64,000 nucleotides of DNA from Shimia gijangensis (GTDB lineage Bacteria; Pseudomonadota; Alphaproteobacteria; Rhodobacterales; Rhodobacteraceae), in NCBI RefSeq assembly GCF_900142085.1, contig NZ_FQZQ01000018.1:17777-81776 (forward strand), written 5' to 3'. The position numbers and the translations under genes are program-made. Of the stretch, positions 26,490 through 35,794 are shown piece after piece; the first letter of the stretch is position 1; each line of letters opens with the position of its first letter. The notes beneath the pieces were generated by a model. The model had not been told where the DNA came from. It ran no database searches and was given only the letters and a program-made list of their open reading frames with translations.

Positions 26490-28118
26490 ATGGGCTGGAT
26501 GGCTGATGAGACGGGGCTGGAGAAATGCGCCGCGAACTTTGTACCCCTGTCGCCTCTGTCGCATTTGCGGCGGGCTCGGGACGTGTTTCCGGATCACCTG
26601 GCGGTCAGCTACGGAAAACACCGCAAGTCTTACGCCGAGTACTATGATCGCTGTACGCGGCTGGCGTCAGGTCTGCTCGGACTGGGTGTCAGATCAGGGG
26701 ACGTGGTGGCAACGCTGATCCCGAACCTGCCAGCCCAGGCCGAAGCGCATTTTGGCGTGCCTGCCTGCGGGGCAGTCTTGAACACGATCAATACGCGCCT
26801 TGATGTCGATACGGTTGCTTACATCTTTGACCACGGCGGCGCCAAAGTGGTTCTGGTGGATCCGCAATTTCTTGATCTGGCTGAGGCCGCCTGTGCCCGG
26901 ATGGAAGGCACCGCACCCTTGATTGTCGAGGTCGCTGACGATCAAGCCGGTTTTCACGCCACTGGCAAGCATTTGGAATATGAGGCTTTGCTGGCCTCAG
27001 GCGACTCTGACTTTGACTGGATCATGCCACAGGATGAATGGGAGAGCCTCGCTCTGAACTATACCTCCGGCACCACGGGTCGCCCCAAGGGCGTGGTCTA
27101 CCATCACCGTGGGGCTTACCTCATGACCATGGGCACCGTGGTCAGCTGGCGCATGGTGCTGAACCCGGTGTTCATGGCGATCGTGCCGCTGTTTCATTGC
27201 AACGGCTGGAACCATACCTGGATGATGCCGCTGATGGGCGGCACTTTGGTGTGTTGTCGCGATATCACCGCCACAGCCATCTACAACGCGATCCACTACG
27301 AAGGTGTTACGCATTTTGGCGGTGCCCCCATTGTCTTGAATATGCTGGTAAATGCGCTGGACGAAGAACGCCGCACGTTTGACCACAGAGTCGAGGTATT
27401 TACCGCAGGTGCCCCCCCGGCCCCGGCAACGCTGTCCAAGATCGTAGATCTGGGGTTCAATGTAACCCAGGTCTACGGCCTTACGGAAACCTATGGCCAT
27501 GTCACCGAATGCCTGTGGAAACCCGAAGAATGGGACCGTCTGGACAAAGCCGGAGTGGCCGGCATCAAAGCCCGTCAGGGCGTAGCGATGCCAATGATGG
27601 AACACATCACGGTGCTGGATGAAAACATGCAACAAATCCCGATGGACAGTACCACACAGGGCGAAATCGCGATCCGGGGAAACTCTGTTATGAAGGGCTA
27701 CCTTAAGAACCCGGAGGCCACGAAAGAAGCCTTTGAAGGTGGCTACTTTCACTCTGGTGACATCGCCTTGCAGCACCCCGACACCTATATCCAGATCGCG
27801 GACCGCGCCAAAGACATCATCATCTCGGGCGGCGAAAACATCTCGTCTGTAGAAGTTGAAGGCGTTCTGATGGGGCACCCGGCAGTGTCGCTGGCAGCGG
27901 TAGTCGCCAAGCCTGACGACAAATGGGGCGAGGTGCCTTGCGCTTTTGTGGAATTGCTGGACGGACAAACAGCCACCGAGGCTGATATCATCGCCTTTTC
28001 ACGGCAAACCCTTGCAGGTTTCAAAGCCCCAAAACAGGTTGTCTTTCAGGAGCTCCCCAAAACATCTACCGGGAAAATCCAAAAATTTGAACTTCGAAAA
28101 GTGGCCAAATCTATCTGA
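26490..28118 (+). CDS. AMP-forming acyl-CoA synthetase
   Basis: The 542-residue ligase has the ATP/AMP motif NYTSGTTGRPKGV, the adenylate motif VYGLTETYGHVTE, GYFHSGDIA, the hinge DRAKDIIISGGENIS and the catalytic lysine in KTSTGKIQKFE. It activates a carboxylic acid to its CoA thioester. The N-terminus (NFVPLSPLSHLRRA) places it in the medium/short-chain or plant AAE-like branch; the exact substrate is unclear. GGGAGG lies 7-8 bases before ATG 26490. The FadR-type palindrome upstream is consistent with acyl-CoA-controlled expression. Confidence 0.9.
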   Translation: MGWMADETGLEKCAANFVPLSPLSHLRRARDVFPDHLAVSYGKHRKSYAEYYDRCTRLASGLLGLGVRSGDVVATLIPNLPAQAEAHFGVPACGAVLNTINTRLDVDTVAYIFDHGGAKVVLVDPQFLDLAEAACARMEGTAPLIVEVADDQAGFHATGKHLEYEALLASGDSDFDWIMPQDEWESLALNYTSGTTGRPKGVVYHHRGAYLMTMGTVVSWRMVLNPVFMAIVPLFHCNGWNHTWMMPLMGGTLVCCRDITATAIYNAIHYEGVTHFGGAPIVLNMLVNALDEERRTFDHRVEVFTAGAPPAPATLSKIVDLGFNVTQVYGLTETYGHVTECLWKPEEWDRLDKAGVAGIKARQGVAMPMMEHITVLDENMQQIPMDSTTQGEIAIRGNSVMKGYLKNPEATKEAFEGGYFHSGDIALQHPDTYIQIADRAKDIIISGGENISSVEVEGVLMGHPAVSLAAVVAKPDDKWGEVPCAFVELLDGQTATEADIIAFSRQTLAGFKAPKQVVFQELPKTSTGKIQKFELRKVAKSI

Positions 28119-28138
28119 ACACAGGATGAAGTCCAAAC

Positions 28139-28230
28139 ATGGGGGCCAGCCCCCATCGTTGAAAATCTGCGCATTTTCAACGACTCCCCCGGGATACTTT
28201 TGCCAAAAGATGCAAGGGTTCGTTAACCTT
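28139..28230 (-). repeat. Intergenic palindromic repeat, copy B (inverted)
   Basis: ATGGGGGCC/GGCCCCCAT-type palindrome at 28139-28156, then CGTTGAAAAT (28157-28166) pairing with ATTTTCAACG (28173-28182), CTCCCCCGGGATACTTT, and CAAAAGATG, followed by CGTTAACCTTAA at 28221-28232. Read on the minus strand it is the same module as copies A and C. Confidence 0.72.
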
Positions 28231-28325
28231 AATCCGCCACACTCAGCGCGCGGTACAGGCGGGGACGCCGATGACCGTGCCAGAAGATGCTCCCTGGTGC
28301 CTTGCACCGGGGAGTTCACATCTCG

Positions 28326-28392
28326 GATCTTTTGGCCTCTCAATATCCCGGGGGTGAAGCGGGCCAACGGCCCGAGAGGGGGCTGGCCCCCT
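28326..28392 (+). repeat. Intergenic palindromic repeat, copy C
   Basis: ATCTTTTGGCC, AATATCCCGGGGGTGAA, a CGGGCC/GGCCCG stem (28360-28374) and the palindrome AGGGGGCTGGCCCCCT (28377-28392) repeat the order seen in copies A and B. The hairpin sequences differ while the flanking words are kept. The whole 28119-28494 gap has no convincing gene apart from these repeats. Confidence 0.7.
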
Positions 28393-28494
28393 GACTGTCT
28401 TAACTTTTCAATTCAATGCTTGCCTGCGTTGCTCCTGACGGGTGGATCGTGCTATCTTTGAAGCAACAGAGGCAGAGCAGCCCAACCAACAGAT

Positions 28495-29505
28495 ATGACG
28501 GCACTTCAAAAATACGACCGGATCGAGGCTTCGGGCCTTTGGCGTCCCACATCCAATGAACAGCGCCGCGAAGTCGTGGTCTCTATTGGGGATGCATCTT
28601 TGACGATCTCGGATATGCAGGACCGTGCTCTGGCCCACTGGTCGCTGCCTGCGGTCGAAAGGGTCAATCCCGGCAAACGCCCTGCGATCTATAGCCCGGA
28701 TGGAGACCCGGAAGAAACGCTGGAACTGCCTGCTTCGGAAAGCCAGATGATCGACGCCATTGAGAAACTGCGTCTGGCCATCCTGAAAAGGCGCCCGCGC
28801 CCTGGTCGCCTGCGGTTGTTTTCGCTAACTCTGTCGGCGGTCAGCGTTTTGGCTCTCGCTGTGTTCTGGCTGCCTGGTGCGCTACTGACCCACACAATTT
28901 CAGTGGTGCCCGACGTGAAACGGCAAGAAATTGGCCTGGCTCTGATGACTCCGATGGAGCGATTGACCGGCAAACCCTGCGCCGACGTGCTGGCAACCCC
29001 GGCCTTGAATCGCCTTACGCAACGTCTTGGGTCTGGGGAACTGGTGGTGGTGCGAGGCGGCGTGCGAGACACGCTAAGCCTGCCTGGCGGCACGATACTG
29101 ATTAACCGCTCGATCCTTGAAGACTATGAAGAACCGGACGTGGCGGCAGGATATGTGATTGCGCAACAGTTAGAAGCCACCACCAACGATCCGCTGCGCA
29201 CGATGCTTGAACATCTGGGCTTTCTCGCCAGCTTTCGCCTGCTCACAACCGGGCATCTGAATGACGACATGCTACGCGCCTACGCCGAAGATCTGGTGGT
29301 CTTACCGCACACGACGCTCGATACGAACACGCTTTTGGCGGCCTTTTCTGCACGTGAGGTCAAAACCTCGCCCTATGCCTATGCGCTGGATCCCTCAGGC
29401 GAACGCACTTTGGAGCTGATTGAAGCAGATCCTTTTGTGACCTCTCCAAAACAAGTGCTGACAGACGGCGACTGGGTCGCTCTGCAAGGAATTTGTGGAA
29501 ATTAG
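28495..29505 (+). CDS. Membrane-anchored M48-like protein lacking the zinc motif
   Basis: The 336-residue protein has a soluble N-terminal ~105 residues, one membrane segment at about residues 105-127 (RLFSLTLSAVSVLALAVFWL), and a C-terminal extracytoplasmic domain. The stretch LSLPGGTILINRSILEDY followed by VAAGYVIAQQLEA resembles the M48 peptidase block (LPGG...V..GLL......AVLAHEIAH), but QQLEA stands where HExxH should be. It thus looks like an inactive peptidase homologue. The homology is my reading by eye. The Shine-Dalgarno is weak. The gene stands alone and ends 9 bases before the convergent SPOR gene. Confidence 0.72.
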   Translation: MTALQKYDRIEASGLWRPTSNEQRREVVVSIGDASLTISDMQDRALAHWSLPAVERVNPGKRPAIYSPDGDPEETLELPASESQMIDAIEKLRLAILKRRPRPGRLRLFSLTLSAVSVLALAVFWLPGALLTHTISVVPDVKRQEIGLALMTPMERLTGKPCADVLATPALNRLTQRLGSGELVVVRGGVRDTLSLPGGTILINRSILEDYEEPDVAAGYVIAQQLEATTNDPLRTMLEHLGFLASFRLLTTGHLNDDMLRAYAEDLVVLPHTTLDTNTLLAAFSAREVKTSPYAYALDPSGERTLELIEADPFVTSPKQVLTDGDWVALQGICGN

Positions 29506-29514
29506 AGCGTCGTG

Positions 29515-30948
29515 TCAGTTGCGCACAAACGCACCTGAATAGCCTGCGCCGCGGGCTTTGCTGGCAGCCCGATCCGCCTTGTCCGAGGTCGCAAATGGGC
29601 CTGCAAGAACAATCCGGTAGGTCGCTCCGTTACGCTCATATTTGCCGATCTTTGCCGGAAGGCCCATGGATTGAATCCGTTTGGCGGCCCCTTGAGCGGC
29701 GTTTTTGTCCTGATAGGTCGCCACCTGAACATAGCTTTGCCCGGACAGGCGGATGGATTTTTCTTTGGCGACGCTTTTGGTGGAAATGACAGCAGTGCTG
29801 CTGGTTGCGGGGGCCGTGGTGGATTTGCTCGAAACGACCGCTGAGCTGCCATCCTGCAAGTCCCGGCGCAATTCACGCGGAACCTCTTGTGTCCAAATCG
29901 CATCCATTGCCGCCTTGCCCGCAAAGGTTTGTTCCGCCCGGTAAGGATTAAGCCGTCCGTCATCAAAAACCTTGCGATACCCCTTGGGCACCGTTGTTGT
30001 TGTCAAAACCAGGCGCCGGTTTTCATAAACGTGCCTGGGGACAACGCGCACATTTGACGCCACCTCACCCTCTTTCACAACCGTGCCCACAGGCGCATTA
30101 AGTGATGCCCCGGAGCGATTGATGTTGATCACAGGTGCCGGAGCGGTTGGGTTGCCCGATCCCGGACTGTAAGGCAATTCTGCCTGTGGACCGCAGCGCA
30201 CTTTGTATTTTGACTTAGCACCATCGCGGCACACAGCCTCGTATCCGGACTGACGCTTGGTCTGGTCCAAGGTTCGGCGGGGCGTTTGTGTGCTGGTTGT
30301 CGTGGTTGTGGTTGTGCTGGTTGTCGAACTGGTCGTGGCCGGTTTTGCCGCAGATGTTGTGCTCGTGGTTTTCTTCGTCGTCGATGTGGAAGTCGAAGTG
30401 GATGTTGTCGATCCCCAGTTCCAGAAATTGTTCGACGAAGATTTCGGTTTTGTGGCCGTGGTTGTTGCCGACGCCGCAGTGCTGGTCGTGGAGGCCGGTT
30501 TTGTTTTGGTTGACGTTGTTTTGGTGCTGGTTGTGGTCTTGGGCTTGGCGGCTGTTGTCGTCGTCGATGTGGTTTTTGGCTTGGTCGCAGGTTTTGTAGC
30601 CGGGGCCAAAGCTGACGCAGTCGGTTTGGCAGCAGGTTCAATATAAACCACATTTTTATCAAGCTTTTGAGCCGACGCTGTGGTTGGTGCCGCGTTCGGG
30701 TTCGTGGGTTTGTAGCCACAGACCACCTTGCGGTCGCGGGTCACACGGGGGACCCAACTCACGTTGCCATCCACGCCCGCGCGGATATAGACACAGCCTT
30801 TGCTGTCTACGTATTGTTTACCCTTGTACGACGCCGGCGGAAATTCGTTCGGCGTATCGACATTTTTGAGGGTTTGAGCGTGCACCGCCGCGCCTAAACC
30901 CAAAGATGCCCCGATCACAGTGATCGCGATTGCTCTGGTTAAATTCAT
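29515..30948 (-). CDS. Secreted SPOR-domain protein with Thr/Ser/Lys-rich linker
   Basis: The 477-residue protein begins with a signal peptide (ends AAVHAQ). A first globular part with cysteines follows ([22 protein letters not shown]). Then comes a low-complexity region of ~130 residues made almost only of T, S, K, A and P (about 100-230), a second Cys-bearing part ([18 protein letters not shown]), and a C-terminal SPOR domain ([20 protein letters not shown]...YRIVLAGPF). SPOR domains bind denuded peptidoglycan at the septum, so the protein probably acts in the periplasm at division sites. The linker may span the periplasm. Confidence 0.88.
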   Translation of the reverse strand: MNLTRAIAITVIGASLGLGAAVHAQTLKNVDTPNEFPPASYKGKQYVDSKGCVYIRAGVDGNVSWVPRVTRDRKVVCGYKPTNPNAAPTTASAQKLDKNVVYIEPAAKPTASALAPATKPATKPKTTSTTTTAAKPKTTTSTKTTSTKTKPASTTSTAASATTTATKPKSSSNNFWNWGSTTSTSTSTSTTKKTTSTTSAAKPATTSSTTSTTTTTTTSTQTPRRTLDQTKRQSGYEAVCRDGAKSKYKVRCGPQAELPYSPGSGNPTAPAPVININRSGASLNAPVGTVVKEGEVASNVRVVPRHVYENRRLVLTTTTVPKGYRKVFDDGRLNPYRAEQTFAGKAAMDAIWTQEVPRELRRDLQDGSSAVVSSKSTTAPATSSTAVISTKSVAKEKSIRLSGQSYVQVATYQDKNAAQGAAKRIQSMGLPAKIGKYERNGATYRIVLAGPFATSDKADRAASKARGAGYSGAFVRN

Positions 30949-31026
30949 TGTGCCCCCACAATATGTAGGGGCAAGTTTAGACGTAAAACCCTATATGAGT
31001 AAACAGTTCATAGAGAACAATACGAT

Positions 31027-31656
31027 CTATTTTGTTCCAAACATCCTGTCACCAGCGTCACCCAGTCCCGGCATGATATAGCCTTTTTCGTTCAGCTTAT
31101 CATCCAGAGAGGCCGTGACGATCGGTACATCCGGGTGAGCTTCTTTCATGTGGGCAACACCTTCGGGCGCCGCCAAAAGGCACAGAAAACGGATATTGGT
31201 GGCACCAGCTTCTTTCAGCAAATCAATCGCCGCAGCCGAAGAGTTTCCGGTCGCCAGCATCGGGTCCACCGCGATCACCATGCGTTCATCCAGCTCGGAG
31301 GGAGCTTTGAAATAGTATTGAACCGGTTCAAGGGTTTCCTCATCACGGTAAAGACCAACAAAACCAACGCGGGCCGAAGGGATCAGCTCGAGCATACCGT
31401 CCAAAAGACCATTGCCTGCCCGCAAAATAGACACCAGTGCCAGCTTGCGGCCTGCCAGTGCCGGGGCGTCCATTTCCATCATCGGTGTGCTGATACGTTT
31501 GGTGGTCATCGGCAACTCGCGCGTGATTTCATAGGCCAGAAGCTGACTGATTTCACGCAGAAGACGGCGAAACTCGCCCGTTGATGTATCGGTTTGACGC
31601 ATCAAAGTCAGTTTGTGTTGCACCAGCGGGTGATCGACGACAGTAAGGTGATCCAT
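31027..31656 (-). CDS. upp: Uracil phosphoribosyltransferase
   Basis: The 209-residue enzyme makes UMP from uracil and PRPP. It shows the PRPP loop [11 protein letters not shown], the uracil-site tail [17 protein letters not shown], and the N-terminal [16 protein letters not shown] that is almost invariant in Upp. It is the last gene of the cdd-deoA-deoB-add-upp operon; its ATG overlaps the add stop by one base (TGATG). Confidence 0.97.
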   Translation of the reverse strand: MDHLTVVDHPLVQHKLTLMRQTDTSTGEFRRLLREISQLLAYEITRELPMTTKRISTPMMEMDAPALAGRKLALVSILRAGNGLLDGMLELIPSARVGFVGLYRDEETLEPVQYYFKAPSELDERMVIAVDPMLATGNSSAAAIDLLKEAGATNIRFLCLLAAPEGVAHMKEAHPDVPIVTASLDDKLNEKGYIMPGLGDAGDRMFGTK

Positions 31657-32642
31657 CAGTTTGTCTCCAGTTTCTTTTTGACGCGTGTTTTTGTGGTTTC
31701 GTCGCAGAATGCCGCCTCAATGGCGGTCGCATTCAGCGCGCGGAAATCTTCAGTCTCCCAGCCAAAAGCCTCGGCCAGCATGTCATATTCCTTGCGCATG
31801 GTGGTATGAAAAAATGGCGGATCATCGGTAGAGACCGTCACTTTGACGCCCGCATCCCGCAGGCGGGCAATCGGATGACTTGGCATGTCCGGGTACAATC
31901 CCAGCACAACATTCGAACCCGGACAGCATTCCAGTGTGATTTGGCGTGCCACCAATTCTTTGACCAGCGCGGGGTCTTCGATGGCGCGCACGCCATGGCC
32001 GATGCGCTCGACGTTCAGATCGCGGATAGCCTCCCAAACGGACTCGGGGCCTCCAAACTCACCGGCATGGGTCGTCAACCGCAACCCGGCCTCGCGTCCC
32101 AAGTCAAACGCATAGGCAAAATCACCCTGATGCCCCTGCCCTTCGTCACCGCCCATGCCAAGGCCAACAATCCAGTCGCCCGCAGTTTCCGCAGCACACA
32201 GCGCGGTCTTTTTCGCCTGCTCTGGTCCAAAGTGGCGCACGGGGGTCACGATACCGCGCAGGGTGATGCCAAAATCGACTTCAGCCTTGTCAGCGGCCTC
32301 CTGAATGGCGTGCAGATATTCGCGCCATGCCGCGACATCCCCACCCCCGCAAAAATCAGGGCTTAGAAAGCTTTCGCAATAGACCACGCCGTTGGCGGCG
32401 CTTTTTTCCAGAATAGCGCGGGTCAGACGGGCGAAATCTTCGGGCGTATGCAATACCGATGTTGCGGCCTCGTAGGTTTGCAGAAAATGCGCAAAGTCCT
32501 CAAAGACATACCCCCCTTTTGCGTCGAATATTCCGCTGAGATCTGTTTTCTTTTCAAACGCAAGTTGGCGAATGAAATCTGGCGGTGCGGCCCCTTCGTG
32601 GTGCAGATGCAACTCGACCTTTGGCAGATCTGACACGCTCAT
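31656..32642 (-). CDS. add: Adenosine deaminase
   Basis: The 328-residue amidohydrolase deaminates adenosine to inosine. The zinc site appears as ELHLHHEG near the N-terminus, TTHAGE in the middle, GHGVRA, and [10 protein letters not shown] near the C-terminus. The length is typical of bacterial Add. The ATG overlaps the deoB stop by four bases (ATGA), so translation is coupled. Its product inosine can be phosphorolysed and the ribose phosphate handled by DeoB from the same operon. Confidence 0.95.
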   Translation of the reverse strand: MSVSDLPKVELHLHHEGAAPPDFIRQLAFEKKTDLSGIFDAKGGYVFEDFAHFLQTYEAATSVLHTPEDFARLTRAILEKSAANGVVYCESFLSPDFCGGGDVAAWREYLHAIQEAADKAEVDFGITLRGIVTPVRHFGPEQAKKTALCAAETAGDWIVGLGMGGDEGQGHQGDFAYAFDLGREAGLRLTTHAGEFGGPESVWEAIRDLNVERIGHGVRAIEDPALVKELVARQITLECCPGSNVVLGLYPDMPSHPIARLRDAGVKVTVSTDDPPFFHTTMRKEYDMLAEAFGWETEDFRALNATAIEAAFCDETTKTRVKKKLETN

Positions 32643-33850
32643 AAAAAGCTCCTTCCGGGACGTTTGCCCGGCACTCCTAGATGCGCCGCCACTGTGGCTG
32701 CGACATCCACCATTTCAATCAATCCGGCCTGACCTGTGCCAATGCCTGCGCACAGGACGGGCACACGTTCGCGCGTGTGGTCGGTGCCACTCCAAGAGGG
32801 GTCATTGCCATGATCGGCGGTCAGCAGCAACAGGTCACCACTGCGTAAATTGCTCAGCACTTTACCAATCTCGCCGTCAAACCATTCCAGCGCAGCTGCA
32901 TAGCCCGCGATATCGCGGCGATGGCCATATTCGCTGTCAAACTCGACAAAATTTGCAAATGTCAGGCTGCCGTCTTGGGCCTCATCAATCAGTCGGTGAA
33001 GATGAGTCATCAGCGTGGCGTCTGATCCCTTCACGCTGTCATCAATCCCCGTCATCGAAAAAATATCACCGATTTTGCCGACACCATGCACAGTACGGCC
33101 AGCGTCCTGCACCCAATTTGTCAGAACAGATTCAGGGGGTTCAATCGCGAAATCCTTGCGATTGGTGGTGCGGGTAAACCCGTTTTCGCTGTCACCGACA
33201 AAAGGACGAGCGATCACCCGGCCCACTTTCATTTCATGCAACATCGGTGCCAGAGCTTTGCACAATTGCAAGAGCCGATCGAGGCCGAAATGCACCTCAT
33301 GAGCCGCAATCTGAAACACGCTGTCAGCACTTGTATAACAGATCGGAAACCCCGTTTTGACGTGCTCTGCGCCAAGGCTTTCGATGACCTTTGTGCCCGA
33401 GGCATGGCAATTGCCCAAAATACCCGTCGTGCCGGCAATCTTGCAAACCTCGGCGACGACTTTCGCGGGGAAGGCGGGATGGGTATCCGGGAAATAGGTC
33501 CAATCCCAGGGCACTTGCAAGCCCGCCAATTCCCAATGGCCAGACGGGGTGTCTTTGCCCTTGCTGCGTTCGGTTGCTGCCCCCCAAAAACCCTGTGGAA
33601 CAGCTTCCAGTCCCGGCGTCGCATCACCGCTGGCCAATCGGATGGCAGCCCCGAGGCCCAGTTGATCCAAGTTGGGCAATTGCAGCGGTCCGCTGCGCCC
33701 GACGTCCCCCAAGCCTCTGGCGCAGGCCTGAGCAATGTGGGCCAGCGTGTTGGCGCCGGTGTCAGGCAGATCACCGTTGAAAAACGCGTCTGCGTCCGGC
33801 GCGCCGCCACAGCCAACTGAATCCATCACCACAAGAAAGGCACGTGCCAT
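32639..33850 (-). CDS. deoB: Phosphopentomutase
   Basis: The 403-residue enzyme converts (deoxy)ribose-1-phosphate to the 5-phosphate. The alkaline-phosphatase-fold metal motifs are present: VVMDSVGCGGAPDA at the N-terminus with PDTGANTLAHI, GKDTPSGHWE (catalytic Thr), and LLLTADHGNDPSWSGTDHTRE at the C-terminus. The start overlaps the last base of deoA. It fits the operon in channeling sugar phosphate from DeoA and Add-linked phosphorolysis to central metabolism. Confidence 0.97.
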   Translation of the reverse strand: MARAFLVVMDSVGCGGAPDADAFFNGDLPDTGANTLAHIAQACARGLGDVGRSGPLQLPNLDQLGLGAAIRLASGDATPGLEAVPQGFWGAATERSKGKDTPSGHWELAGLQVPWDWTYFPDTHPAFPAKVVAEVCKIAGTTGILGNCHASGTKVIESLGAEHVKTGFPICYTSADSVFQIAAHEVHFGLDRLLQLCKALAPMLHEMKVGRVIARPFVGDSENGFTRTTNRKDFAIEPPESVLTNWVQDAGRTVHGVGKIGDIFSMTGIDDSVKGSDATLMTHLHRLIDEAQDGSLTFANFVEFDSEYGHRRDIAGYAAALEWFDGEIGKVLSNLRSGDLLLLTADHGNDPSWSGTDHTRERVPVLCAGIGTGQAGLIEMVDVAATVAAHLGVPGKRPGRSFL

Positions 33851-35154
33851 CAGCGGATCCTTTCATGCACAAGGGGCGGAATGTCAGGAGCCGTCGCGCC
33901 AATCGAAATGGCGCGCACCACGGCCTGCGCCGCGCGTTGGGCCGCGTCTTCGCGGGCGGCATGGATGCGCAACAACGGTTGCCCTTTGCCCACGCGGTCG
34001 CCAATCCGAACCACTTCTGACAAACCCACCGAGGCGTCCACGATATCGCTTTCCACCTGACGCCCTCCTCCGAGTTCGACCACAACCAACCCCAGAGCCT
34101 CGCCGTTCATGGCAGTGATGTACCCGGCTTTGGGTGCCACAACTTCGCGGATAACGGTCGCTTCGGGCAAAAATCGACGCCAGTTCTCGACAAACTGCAC
34201 AGGTCCGCCCATGGCCGACACCATGCGACCAAACCGTTCCGCGGCCCGTCCGTCCTGCAAAACAGACACGATCCGGCCCGCCCCGTCTTCGATATCGGTG
34301 GCAAGACCCGCATTGGCCAACAACACACCGCCCAAGGCAACACTGAGATCCGCCAACGGCCCACCTTTGACACCGGTCAAAACCTCCATGCAGTCAGCAA
34401 CTTCAAGCGCATTGCCCAGAGAGGGGGCCAGCGGTTGGTTCATGTCAGAGATCACAGCACTCGTGGGGCAGCCCGCGAGATTTGCCGTGCTGACCAGCGA
34501 CTCGGCCAAAGCGCGCGCCTCATCGGGCGTTTTCATAAAGGCACCAGACCCGACTTTGACGTCCAGAACCAGACCGCCAAGGCCGGCCGCCAGTTTCTTG
34601 GACAGGATCGACGCGGTAATCAAATCAAGGCTTTCGACCGTGCCAGTCACATCCCGAATAGCATAAAGCCGTTTGTCCGCCGGGGCGATATCGGCACTGG
34701 CGCTGACAATGGCGCAGCCCGCAGCATCTACGACATTGCGAAACGCCATTTCATCTAATCCGGTGCGCAGTCCGGGAATGGACTCCATCTTGTCCAACGT
34801 CCCACCGGTATGCCCTAGTCCACGCCCTGAGATCATCGGAACATACGCCCCGCACGCCGCCAGAGCCGGGGCCAAAACCAAAGACACACAATCGCCAACG
34901 CCGCCGGTGGAATGTTTGTCCAACACCGGTCCGGCCAAGTCCCAGCGCAACGTGTCACCGCTGTCGCGCATTGCCAAGGTCAGCGCCACGCGCGACTCTT
35001 CGCTCAAGCCTCGAAGACACACACCCATGGCAAATGCGCCGGCCTGCGCATCCGTCACAGAGTGATCTGCCAAGCCGTTGGCAAACCAAGATAATTCATC
35101 TGAGCTTGGTGAATTTCCAAGTCGCAGTTGCGCGATTATTGCACGGGCGTCCAT
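33850..35154 (-). CDS. deoA: Thymidine phosphorylase
   Basis: The 434-residue protein matches the 440-residue E. coli DeoA. It has the phosphate/nucleoside motif KHSTGGVGDCVSLVLAP, the signature SGRGLGHTGGTLDKMES and VGSGAFM. It splits thymidine and deoxyuridine to base and deoxyribose-1-phosphate. The TTG start at 35187 was rejected in favour of ATG 35154, which lies 4 bases after the cdd stop and gives the family N-terminus MDARAIIAQLR. The uracil and sugar products feed Upp and DeoB. Confidence 0.95.
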   Translation of the reverse strand: MDARAIIAQLRLGNSPSSDELSWFANGLADHSVTDAQAGAFAMGVCLRGLSEESRVALTLAMRDSGDTLRWDLAGPVLDKHSTGGVGDCVSLVLAPALAACGAYVPMISGRGLGHTGGTLDKMESIPGLRTGLDEMAFRNVVDAAGCAIVSASADIAPADKRLYAIRDVTGTVESLDLITASILSKKLAAGLGGLVLDVKVGSGAFMKTPDEARALAESLVSTANLAGCPTSAVISDMNQPLAPSLGNALEVADCMEVLTGVKGGPLADLSVALGGVLLANAGLATDIEDGAGRIVSVLQDGRAAERFGRMVSAMGGPVQFVENWRRFLPEATVIREVVAPKAGYITAMNGEALGLVVVELGGGRQVESDIVDASVGLSEVVRIGDRVGKGQPLLRIHAAREDAAQRAAQAVVRAISIGATAPDIPPLVHERIR

Positions 35155-35158
35155 GGCG

Positions 35159-35551
35159 TCAGACGGTTTCCATGTGGTGCTCGCCAAAGGCTCCGGGCAA
35201 CAAATCAGCCAGGGTGATTTTTTCTTCTACGCCGTCGAGATTGGCCATGGTGATGACCACATCTCCGGTTCCAAATTCTGCCAGCTTTTGACGGCAGCCT
35301 CCACAAGGTGTCACCGGATGGGGGCTATCGGCCACAACATAAACCTCGGTCAGACGCGTGTCCCCGGCGGCCACCATCGCGGCAATGGCCCCTGCTTCGG
35401 CGCAGGTGCCTTCGGGATAGGCCACGTTTTCCACGTTGCAGCCACTGTATATCGTTCCATCCTGCGCCCGGATGGCTGCGCCAACTTTGAAATTCGAATA
35501 GGGCGCATAGGCGTTTTCACGCACCGCCAGAGCAGCTTTGTTCAGGCTCAT
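35159..35551 (-). CDS. cdd: Cytidine deaminase
   Basis: The 130-residue enzyme is the small tetrameric type. Zinc-site residues appear in TCAEAGAIAAMV (Cys-Ala-Glu) and PCGGCRQ. NVAYPEGTC replaces the more common NASYGLTNCAE-like stretch but keeps the order. It deaminates cytidine and deoxycytidine to the uridine forms used by DeoA. GGAGG lies five bases before ATG. It is the first gene of the salvage operon, with its promoter in the 35552-35794 region shared with the divergent malic enzyme gene. Confidence 0.94.
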   Translation of the reverse strand: MSLNKAALAVRENAYAPYSNFKVGAAIRAQDGTIYSGCNVENVAYPEGTCAEAGAIAAMVAAGDTRLTEVYVVADSPHPVTPCGGCRQKLAEFGTGDVVITMANLDGVEEKITLADLLPGAFGEHHMETV

Positions 35552-35750
35552 GATGTCCTCCGTCAGGTTCGGGTCGGGCGATACAGGCTGGTTTTACAGC
35601 AGGCTGGCATCACACCGGGCAATTCACTATCGTTACCTGATACAGCTTGATCCGCAATGGCGACTGGTAACACCCGCAAGATTGCGGCGCATGTCCGCTT
35701 TTTGCAAGGGGGCTGACCTTTGGTCAATTCGACCCGTTTTCATTTCCACC

Positions 35751-35776
35751 GAATTAGTTTAACACTAAACTAATTC
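35751..35776. promoter_or_regulatory. 26-bp palindromic operator candidate before the malic enzyme gene
   Basis: GAATTAGTTTA (35751-35761) and its exact reverse complement TAAACTAATTC (35766-35776) flank ACAC. The palindrome ends 18 bases before the malic enzyme ATG, so a bound repressor would block transcription. The regulator is not recognised. Confidence 0.7.
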
Positions 35777-35794
35777 GAAATTTGAGGTCCAGAC

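Noticed and set aside
16061..28118. DMSP demethylation pathway (dmdB/dmdC)
   Set aside because: The long acyl-CoA dehydrogenase resembles DmdC and the ligase could suggest DmdB, but they are 8 kb apart, dmdA and dmdD are not present, and both belong to broad families.
30257..30646. Val-rich plus-strand open frame opposite the SPOR gene
   Set aside because: It is the complement of the ACC/ACA-rich Thr linker; the valine/tryptophan-rich product is an artefact.
31027..35551. Nucleoside operon as something novel
   Set aside because: cdd-deoA-deoB-add-upp is a coherent, well-known salvage set; the tight overlaps are normal for operons.
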